NCBI GenBank assembly: GCA_030152105.1
Contig: JASLIH010000214.1
Span: 1-5,389, forward strand
Direction: 5' to 3'
DNA: 5,389 nt
From: Actinomycetes bacterium
GTDB taxonomy: Bacteria > Actinomycetota > CALGFH01
The position numbers were made by a program, and so were the translations under genes. This document shows, piece after piece, positions 1 to 4,889 of this stretch (the first letter of the stretch is position 1; every line of letters begins with the position of its first letter). The notes below the pieces were generated by a model. It had not been told where the DNA came from and did not search any database. It saw only the letters and a list, made by a program, of their open reading frames with translations.

Positions 1-414
1 GGCCAGGCGCTGGAACTCGCCGTAGCGCGACACCAGGTAGTTCTCGTGGCAGCCGTAGGAGTTGCCGGCCGAGTCGGTGTTGTTCTTGAACAGGAAGATC
101 TTGCCGGCGATGCCCTCCTCGTGGAGGCGGGCCTCGGCGGCCGCGAGCAGGCTCTCCAGGATCCGCTCGCCCGCCTTGTCGTGAGTGATCAGCTCGGTGA
201 CCGAGTCGCACTCGGGGGTGGCGTACTCGGGATGGGAGCCGACATCCAGGTACAGCCGGGCCCCGTTCTCCAGGAACACGTTGGAGGAACGCCCCCAGGA
301 GACGACCCGCCGGAACAGGTAACGGGCCACCTCGTCCGGTGACAGCCGACGCTGGCCCCGGAACGTGCAGGTGACGCCGTACTCGTTCTCGAGCCCGAAG
401 ATCCGCCGGTCCAT
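1..414 (-). CDS. pafA: Pup--protein ligase PafA, N-terminal part (cut by left edge)
   Basis: PafA attaches the small protein Pup, through its C-terminal glutamate, to lysines of target proteins in an ATP-dependent reaction, marking them for the bacterial proteasome in the cytosol. The window holds the first 138 residues of a protein normally about 450-480 long. Seen in the sequence: the start [18 protein letters not shown], with the conserved glutamate of the GxExE motif at residue 9; the stretch [20 protein letters not shown] at 24-43; [18 protein letters not shown] at 53-70, containing the conserved aspartate 57; and [19 protein letters not shown] at 110-128. These match mycobacterial PafA from memory almost residue for residue, including the N-terminus, which fixes the ATG. 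The related deamidase Dop is the main alternative, but the [15 protein letters not shown] and [18 protein letters not shown] wording is that of PafA. There is no clear Shine-Dalgarno; a TAGCAT box 6 nt before the ATG suggests a leaderless transcript. The gene lies 52 bp after the membrane-lipid operon rather than directly behind proteasome genes. Confidence 0.95.
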   Translation of the reverse strand, partial: MDRRIFGLENEYGVTCTFRGQRRLSPDEVARYLFRRVVSWGRSSNVFLENGARLYLDVGSHPEYATPECDSVTELITHDKAGERILESLLAAAEARLHEEGIAGKIFLFKNNTDSAGNSYGCHENYLVSRYGEFQRLA

Positions 415-420
415 AGGGTC

Positions 421-426
421 ATGCTA
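421..426 (-). promoter_or_regulatory. Putative -10 box of a leaderless pafA promoter
   Basis: On the minus strand TAGCAT fits the actinobacterial -10 consensus TAnnnT and is followed by six bases and then the pafA ATG. With this spacing transcription would start at or next to the A of the start codon, giving a leaderless mRNA, which agrees with the lack of a ribosome binding site. No TTGACA-like -35 is visible at 17-18 nt upstream. The same nine bases, CGGTAGCAT, sit at the same distance from the start of the AI-2E gene. Inferred from pattern only. Confidence 0.5.
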
Positions 427-438
427 CCGGACGCCGCC

Positions 439-467
439 AGCCCGCCCGCCGGGAGGGGCGGGGGGCT
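439..467 (-). terminator. GC-rich hairpin after the lipid operon, possible terminator
   Basis: An inverted repeat of about 11 pairs, with one bulged base (444), folds around a six-base loop (451-456). Its outer pair reaches into the stop codon of the PAP2-kinase gene. No T-run follows on the minus strand, so it would be a tract-less, actinobacterial-type terminator at best. It lies between the end of the operon and the pafA promoter, where a terminator makes sense. In DNA this GC-rich, chance hairpins are common. Confidence 0.3.
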
Positions 468-1741
468 CACACCAGGGTGGCCTCGGAGGTGCGCTTGGCC
501 CGTTCCTGGCCGACCATGGCGGCGAGGGCGGCCAGCAGCTCGGCCCGGTCCCGGTCCTGGAGGGTGCTGGCCACCGCGGCCCGCGCCTGGTCGAAGTCGA
601 CCAGCCAGGGCTGGCCGTCGGTGTCGACCATGCAGTTGGCCGGGACCAGCTCGCCGTGGGCGATCCCGGCCTTGTGGAGCAGGCCGACCTGGCGCCAGAG
701 CTCGGTGAGCAGGGCGTCGTCGATCTGGCCGGCCTCCAGCTCCTGGAGGTTGTGGCCGTCGACACGCTGCTGGACGAGCATGCCGGCGCCGTTGTCGAAG
801 GACCGGACCAGCAGCACCTCGGGGACGCGCACGCCGCCCCTGGCCGCCAGCAGGGCCATCGAGGCCTCGTGCTCGACCTCGTGGTGGGGCGAGCCGACCC
901 GCGCCGGCCGGGTCTGGCCGCGGCGGGTCAGCCGCCGCCAGGCCCGCCACAGCAGGTCGCCGTCGCGCCACTCCCTGAGCACGACCTTGACGAACAGCGG
1001 CGCCTCGCCGCCGGTCACAAAGCAGGTCGAGCGGCGCAGGTCGCCGCCGACCGGCTCCAGGCCGGTCGGGTCCAGGCCGTGCTCGGTGAGGGCGGCCCGG
1101 AGCTTGGTCAGCGACGGGCGGGGGTCGGGGGCGCCGAGGACGAACAGCACCAGCGACCCGGCCGCCCAGCCGAGGGCGGCCCCGCCGACCACGTCGAACG
1201 GCAGGTGCGACCCGACGTACATGCGGGCCAGGCAGACGCAGCCGGCCAGGATCCAGGCGACCCGCCGGGCCCGCCGGCCCAGGTAGGGGCTGGACACCGT
1301 GGCCAGGGCGACCGCCACCGCCGAGTGCCCGGAGACGTACCCGAGGCCCCGGGCCGGCTCGCCGAGGATGTTGACGCCGTCGAGCAGGGTCTGGGGCCGG
1401 CCCCGCTGCACGAACTCCTTCACCAGCTTGGCGATCAGGTAGATGCTGCCGGCGGCCAGGACGGCGTCGAGGGCCAGGCGCAGCCGCCGGGTGGCCAGGG
1501 CCAGGATCGCCACCAGGGGCACGGCCCCGATCACGCCCAGCTGCATGACCAGCCAGACCCCGGGCCAGGTCCAGCCGGGCAGGGCGAGCTCGTTGACGAC
1601 CCGGAACAGGGCCGCCTCGCGGTCGCCGACAAAGTCCTTGTGGATGGCCGTGGTGGTCAGGGCCAGGACGCCGGTGCCGAGAACGACCCGGACGGCGTCG
1701 CCGGGGTGGCGGCTGTAGCCGGGCCGGGGCAGCCAGGCCAT
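467..1741 (-). CDS. PAP2 lipid phosphatase fused to a kinase-like domain
   Basis: A 424-residue two-domain membrane protein. Residues about 15-205 form a multi-pass PAP2 (type 2 phosphatidic acid phosphatase) domain with all three catalytic motifs: K108-x6-R115-P116, S137-G138-H139 (with Val in place of the usual preceding Pro), and R173-x5-H179-x3-D183. Such enzymes remove phosphate from lipid phosphates or polyprenyl pyrophosphates at the membrane surface. Residues about 212-418 are soluble and resemble the protein-kinase/APH/Bud32 fold: a candidate ATP-binding lysine K252 (LFVKVV), a helix-C type glutamate near E292, a catalytic loop HGELVPAN at 362-369 and a metal-binding VDFD at 381-384. 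The catalytic loop has Glu364 where active kinases carry Asp, so activity is uncertain. The ATG is 1 nt after the stop of the upstream PAP2 gene, so the two are probably translationally coupled. It is the last gene of the operon. The PAP2 part is clearly paralogous to its neighbour. Domain assignments are firm for PAP2 and good for the kinase-like fold; the substrate is unknown. Confidence 0.88.
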   Translation of the reverse strand: MAWLPRPGYSRHPGDAVRVVLGTGVLALTTTAIHKDFVGDREAALFRVVNELALPGWTWPGVWLVMQLGVIGAVPLVAILALATRRLRLALDAVLAAGSIYLIAKLVKEFVQRGRPQTLLDGVNILGEPARGLGYVSGHSAVAVALATVSSPYLGRRARRVAWILAGCVCLARMYVGSHLPFDVVGGAALGWAAGSLVLFVLGAPDPRPSLTKLRAALTEHGLDPTGLEPVGGDLRRSTCFVTGGEAPLFVKVVLREWRDGDLLWRAWRRLTRRGQTRPARVGSPHHEVEHEASMALLAARGGVRVPEVLLVRSFDNGAGMLVQQRVDGHNLQELEAGQIDDALLTELWRQVGLLHKAGIAHGELVPANCMVDTDGQPWLVDFDQARAAVASTLQDRDRAELLAALAAMVGQERAKRTSEATLV

Positions 1742-1742
1742 A

Positions 1743-2414
1743 TCAGGCGGCCCGCTCCGCGTCGGGCGTGGTGGTGGCGGCGGTGTCGTCGGCCGGGCCG
1801 GGATCGCGGGCGGGCACGCCCAGCAGCAGCCGGACCAGGGCGCCGACGGCCACCCCGAGGGCGGCCCCGCCGACCATGTCCAGGGGCAGGTGGGCGCCGA
1901 CGTACATGCGGGTGAAGAACACGGCGGCCACGGCCAGGCCGGCCGCCCAGCGGCCCCACCGGGGCAGCCAGGGCCAGGCGACCAGGGCGAGGGAGGTGAC
2001 CACGGCGATGTGGCCGGAGACGAACCCGAGCCCGTGGGGGGCGGCCCCGCGGACGACCACGTCGTCGAGCACGTCGCTGGGCCGGCCGCGCTCGACGAAC
2101 CGCTTGACCACCTTGGCCAGCACGTAGACGCCGGCTCCGGCCAGGGCCAGCCCGCCGGCCAGCCGCCAGCGCCGGAAGGCCAGGGCGGCCAGCACGGCCG
2201 CCGGCACGACCAGCAGGTTGCCGAGCTGCATGGGCGCCCAGACGACCGTGAAGGGGACGCTGGGCAGGTCGTTGACCAGCCGGAACAGGTCGGCCTCGAG
2301 GCCGCCGACCCGGTCGGCGTGGACCGGCAGGGCGCACAGCAGCAGGACCACGGTGCCGGTGACCAGCCAGATCAGGTCGGTCGGGCGGCGCTCGACGCGC
2401 CGGCCGCGGGTCAT
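1743..2414 (-). CDS. PAP2 family membrane phosphatase
   Basis: A 223-residue, multi-pass membrane protein of ordinary size for a bacterial PAP2 (PgpB-like) phosphatase, which dephosphorylates phosphatidic acid, phosphatidylglycerol phosphate or undecaprenyl pyrophosphate at the membrane. Catalytic motifs are complete: K104-x6-R111-P112, S133-G134-H135 (preceded by Val131-132 region rather than Pro), and R169-x5-H175-x3-D179. Hydrophobic segments lie near 13-30, 56-80, 86-103, 132-148, 156-168 and 180-199; the last 20 residues are a polar Ala/Thr/Asp tail. The chosen ATG overlaps the stop of the flippase gene as ATGA. The same frame stays open far upstream, antisense-like and highly charged, so the longer start is rejected because it would cover the flippase gene. 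It shares the residues GDxxAxLFRxVN, MQLG, RMYVGxHLPxD and VGGAALG with the PAP2 half of the next gene, showing a tandem duplication. Which lipid it acts on cannot be read from sequence. Confidence 0.9.
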   Translation of the reverse strand: MTRGRRVERRPTDLIWLVTGTVVLLLCALPVHADRVGGLEADLFRLVNDLPSVPFTVVWAPMQLGNLLVVPAAVLAALAFRRWRLAGGLALAGAGVYVLAKVVKRFVERGRPSDVLDDVVVRGAAPHGLGFVSGHIAVVTSLALVAWPWLPRWGRWAAGLAVAAVFFTRMYVGAHLPLDMVGGAALGVAVGALVRLLLGVPARDPGPADDTAATTTPDAERAA

Positions 2415-3523
2415 GGCCGCGCGGCCCCGGTCGAGCCGGCGGTGTCGGATTCCAGGGCGGTCAGCGACTGCTTCCGCCACCAGAGCAGGCAGACGATCCC
2501 GACCAGGATGGGCAGGCCCCAGGTGAGCGCCCGGTAGACCAGCACGGCGGCCACGACCTCGGGCTTGAAGCCGCCGGCGGCGGTCAGGCCGGTGATCAGC
2601 ACCGCCTCCACCACCCCGGCCCCGCCCGGGGTGAAGGGGATGGCGGTGGCCAGGCGGGCGAAGGCGAACACGGCCAGGACCTCGGCCCAGTTGACCTCGG
2701 CGTTGCTGACGCCCATGTCCCACAGGCAGACCAGCAGGACCAGGTACAGCGACAGGTGGCTGACCAGGGTGGCCGCGGTGATCGGGAACCAGCGGTGCTC
2801 CAGCAGGTCGATGGTCCGGTTGCGGAACTTCACCGTCGCGATCTCCCAGCCCTGGACCGGGGGCCGGCGGATCAGGGCCAGCAGCCGCGAGGTGACCCGG
2901 CCGGCCGCCACCCCGACCTTCTCGGCCATCCGCTCGCTGCGCAGCATGAGCGCGAACACCACAATGGCGGCGACCAGCCCGGCGATGCCGAGCAGGGCGG
3001 CGGTCAGCCGGGCGCCGCTGGCGTTGCCCTGGAGGGCGACCAGGGCCAGGGCGAGCACCGGGATGGCGAGCTTGGCGAAGGCGTTCCAGACGCCGGAGAC
3101 GAGCACGGCGATGGTGATCCGGGAGCGGGAGAAGCCCCAGCCGCCGAGCATCGCATAGGTCATGCCGACGCCGATGGCCGAGCCGGCGGGCACGGTGTTG
3201 GTGATGGCGGTGGTGGCCTGGGTCATGATCATGGCCCGGCCGAACGTCAGGCCGGGCGTGACCGTCATCCACACGAAGGCGTAGGTGCACAGGTTCCAGC
3301 CGGCGACCAGGGCCAGGCCGGCCAGCTCGCTCCAGGTCATTGCCGTGATGGCCGCCCACACGTCGGCCAGGGAGATGTCCTTGAGCAGGTAGTAGAAGAT
3401 GGCCACGATCAGCACGAGGGCGAGGACCACCCGCAGGGTGGTCCTGGTCGGCGTGGACTTCTTGGCCGTCTTCTCGGTGGCCGTCTCCTCGGTGGCCGTC
3501 CCCTCCGCCGCCTGGTCGCTCAT
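2411..3523 (-). CDS. LPG_synthase_TM (UPF0104) flippase-domain membrane protein
   Basis: A 370-residue integral membrane protein of the family that forms the flippase half of MprF (lysylphosphatidylglycerol synthase/flippase) and is also found in archaeal AglD. Family members are thought to move lipids or lipid-linked intermediates across the membrane. Seen here: a polar 28-residue cytosolic start rich in Thr, Glu and Lys; a first membrane helix at about 29-47; further helices near 65-88, 136-162, 172-194, 247-268, 281-295 and 323-347; the conserved TNTVPAGSAIG at 108-118; the signature PFTPGGAGVVE at 296-306; and VYRALTWGLP at 329-338. There is no C-terminal aminoacyl-transfer domain, so it is not a complete MprF. 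The ATG is chosen because GGAGGA stands 7 nt before it. A TTG 17 codons upstream is also in frame but has no such site. It is the first gene of the operon and overlaps the PAP2 gene by 4 nt. The transported lipid is unknown. Confidence 0.88.
   Translation of the reverse strand: MSDQAAEGTATEETATEKTAKKSTPTRTTLRVVLALVLIVAIFYYLLKDISLADVWAAITAMTWSELAGLALVAGWNLCTYAFVWMTVTPGLTFGRAMIMTQATTAITNTVPAGSAIGVGMTYAMLGGWGFSRSRITIAVLVSGVWNAFAKLAIPVLALALVALQGNASGARLTAALLGIAGLVAAIVVFALMLRSERMAEKVGVAAGRVTSRLLALIRRPPVQGWEIATVKFRNRTIDLLEHRWFPITAATLVSHLSLYLVLLVCLWDMGVSNAEVNWAEVLAVFAFARLATAIPFTPGGAGVVEAVLITGLTAAGGFKPEVVAAVLVYRALTWGLPILVGIVCLLWWRKQSLTALESDTAGSTGAARP
3456..3500 (-). repeat. Short in-frame tandem repeat (15-nt unit)
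   Basis: Two copies of a 15-nt unit (3471-3485 and 3486-3500) differ at one base, and a third, degenerate copy (10 of 15 matches) occupies 3456-3470. They encode the run TATEETATEKTAKKS in the charged cytosolic tail of the flippase-domain protein. The unit length is a multiple of three, so gain or loss of copies would keep the frame. Confidence 0.7.
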
Positions 3524-3530
3524 CGTCTGC

Positions 3531-3536
3531 TCCTCC
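3531..3536 (-). promoter_or_regulatory. Ribosome binding site of the flippase gene
   Basis: GGAGGA on the minus strand lies 7 nt before the ATG at 3523. This is the only strong Shine-Dalgarno in front of any gene here, and it decides the start in favour of the ATG over the TTG 51 nt upstream. Confidence 0.85.
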
Positions 3537-3592
3537 AGCCCGCCCCGCTCTCGGCCCAAGCATCGCGCTGTCAACCGCTCGCGGCAAGGGGC

Positions 3593-3598
3593 AGGCTA
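3593..3598 (-). promoter_or_regulatory. Possible -10 box of the lipid operon
   Basis: GGTAGCCT on the minus strand contains a TAnnnT hexamer (TAGCCT) that would place the start of transcription near 3586-3587 and give a leader of about 60 nt before the flippase ATG. A perfect TTGACA occurs nearby on the same strand (3569-3574) but downstream of this box and without a TAnnnT at the right distance, so it is not clearly part of a promoter. Weak evidence. Confidence 0.3.
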
Positions 3599-3641
3599 CC
3601 CGGAATCCACGCTCGTCGTACCGGCGAGATCACCAGGGCGG

Positions 3642-3647
3642 TAGCAT
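3642..3647 (+). promoter_or_regulatory. Putative -10 box of a leaderless AI-2E gene promoter
   Basis: TAGCAT followed by six bases and the ATG, in the same context (CGGTAGCAT) and at the same spacing as in front of pafA. This predicts transcription starting at the start codon. No good ribosome binding site is present (only AGGGCGG about 13 nt away), which supports a leaderless transcript. No recognisable -35 is seen. Confidence 0.5.
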
Positions 3648-3653
3648 CCCGGC

Positions 3654-4889
3654 ATGGAACCCTCGACACCCCCGGACCGGCTGCGGCCGGGGCTGGTGTT
3701 CCGCTACGGGGCCCTGTTCAGCCTCGGGGCCGCCGTCACCGTCATCGGGCTGTACTCCCTGTACACGGTCAGGGCCATCCTGGTCCGGATCCTGGTCGCG
3801 CTGTTCATCGCCGTCAGCCTCGACCCGGCGGTGCGACTCCTGGTCAGGCGGGGGATGCGCCGCGGGCTCGCCGTCACCCTGATCTTCCTGCTCGCCTTCG
3901 CCCTGGCCGCCGCCTTCTTCATCTCGGTGATCCCGCCGCTGGTGACCCAGTTCGGCAACCTGGTCGACGACCTGCCCGGCTACCTGGGCCGCCTCCAGAG
4001 CCGCTCCTCGCAGTTCCGTGAGCTCAACGACCGCTACAACCTCTCCGACCGGCTCCAGGGGATGGTGGGCACCCTGCCGAGCCGGCTCGGGAGCGGCGTG
4101 CTCGGCTTCACCAGCCGGGTCTTCGGGGCGGTGTTCAACGGCCTCACCGTGCTGGTGTTCACCGTCTACTTCATGGCCGACATGCCCAGGATCCGCGCGG
4201 GGCTGGTCCGGCTGTTCCCGGTCTCACAGCGCCAGCAGGCCCGGCAGGTCGTCGACCTGGTGGTCGACAAGGTCGGCGGCTACATGATCGGCAACATCAT
4301 CATCTCGCTGATCGCCGGGGTGGTGGCGTTCATCGCCTTCACCATCCTCGGGGTGCGGTTCGCGGTGCCGCTGGCGTTCGTGGTCGCGATCTGCGACCTG
4401 ATCCCGATGATCGGGGCGACCCTCGGGGCGATCATCGGCGTCACCGTGGCCCTGTTCTCGAACGGCCTGTGGCCCACCACCGTGCTCGTCGCCGCCTTCT
4501 TCGTCGGCTACCAGCAGCTCGAGAACTACCTGATCGCCCCCCGGGTGCTGAAGACGACCGTCGAGCTGGGCGCCGCCGCCGTCCTGATCGCCGGCCTGAT
4601 CGGCGCCACCATCCTCGGCCTGGTCGGGGCCCTGATGGCCATCCCCATCGCCGCCGCCTTCAACGTCCTGCTCAACGAGCGCCTGACCGCCCACGAGACC
4701 GCCCACGAGACCGCCGCCGAGGCCGCCGCCGCCGCCGTCACCGGCGACGATGAGGGCGGGGACGGCCGCTCGGAGACGCGGGGCGCCGAGGGCGATGGGG
4801 TATCCGCACCCGCTTCCGCGGGCGCCGCCCCACCCGGGACCGGGTCGGAGAGCCGGGTCAGGGGGCCGGAACCGCGCGATCGCGGCTGA
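3654..4889 (+). CDS. AI-2E family transporter (TqsA/PerM-like)
   Basis: A 411-residue multi-pass membrane protein of the AI-2E family. Characterised members export the signal autoinducer-2 (TqsA) or act as Na+/H+ antiporters; most are uncharacterised, so the name does not prove the substrate. Seen here: paired helices at about 17-56 ending in the conserved SLDP (55-58); a helix at 70-93; a soluble segment at about 95-150 typical of the family; helices near 155-175, 209-232 and 234-268; the hallmark DLIPMIG at 248-254; QQLENYLIAP at 287-296; and the final helices with GLVGALMAIPIAA at 322-334. The core ends near 344, matching the usual length of about 340-360. The last 65 or so residues are an Ala/Gly/Glu/Asp-rich tail without predicted structure; it opens with a short repeat and has looser third-position GC than the core. 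Transcribed divergently from the lipid operon; its 3' end overlaps the convergent GH15 gene. The ATG is supported by alignment of the first helix and by the upstream TAGCAT box. Confidence 0.92.
   Translation: MEPSTPPDRLRPGLVFRYGALFSLGAAVTVIGLYSLYTVRAILVRILVALFIAVSLDPAVRLLVRRGMRRGLAVTLIFLLAFALAAAFFISVIPPLVTQFGNLVDDLPGYLGRLQSRSSQFRELNDRYNLSDRLQGMVGTLPSRLGSGVLGFTSRVFGAVFNGLTVLVFTVYFMADMPRIRAGLVRLFPVSQRQQARQVVDLVVDKVGGYMIGNIIISLIAGVVAFIAFTILGVRFAVPLAFVVAICDLIPMIGATLGAIIGVTVALFSNGLWPTTVLVAAFFVGYQQLENYLIAPRVLKTTVELGAAAVLIAGLIGATILGLVGALMAIPIAAAFNVLLNERLTAHETAHETAAEAAAAAVTGDDEGGDGRSETRGAEGDGVSAPASAGAAPPGTGSESRVRGPEPRDRG
4685..4715 (+). repeat. 12-nt tandem repeat in the AI-2E C-terminal tail
   Basis: GACCGCCCACGA occurs twice head to tail (4685-4696, 4697-4708), and the first 7 bases are repeated once more. 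It encodes TAHETAHETA at the start of the disordered tail and keeps the reading frame. It is followed by a GCC-rich run encoding poly-alanine. Confidence 0.75.

Noticed and set aside
189..971. A 260-codon minus-strand open frame across the pafA start
   Set aside because: It is in a different frame from both pafA and the PAP2-kinase gene and has a biased Arg/Pro/Ala composition with no motif.
365..1915. A 516-codon plus-strand open frame opposite the PAP2-kinase gene
   Set aside because: It is rich in Gly, Pro, Gln, Asp and Arg with no family motifs, and lies antisense to a gene with clear catalytic motifs. Long antisense frames are expected at this GC content.
3524..3574. TTG start 17 codons upstream of the flippase ATG
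   Set aside because: The extension (TARCLGRERGGLEEQT) has no family support and no ribosome binding site, while GGAGGA stands correctly before the ATG.
3569..3574. Perfect TTGACA on the minus strand as a -35 of the lipid operon
   Set aside because: No TAnnnT hexamer lies 16-19 nt downstream; the region there reads AGAGCGGGGC. Probably chance, although an unusual sigma factor cannot be excluded.
1743..3587. A 614-codon version of the PAP2 gene starting far upstream
   Set aside because: The extra N-terminal part is a shadow of the flippase gene in another frame. The PAP2 domain begins right after the ATG at 2414, which overlaps the upstream stop as ATGA.
2756..4021. A 421-codon plus-strand open frame spanning the flippase gene and the start of the AI-2E gene
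   Set aside because: Composition is His/Gly/Asp/Gln-rich without domains, and it crosses both real genes and the divergent promoter region out of frame. A GC-driven shadow.
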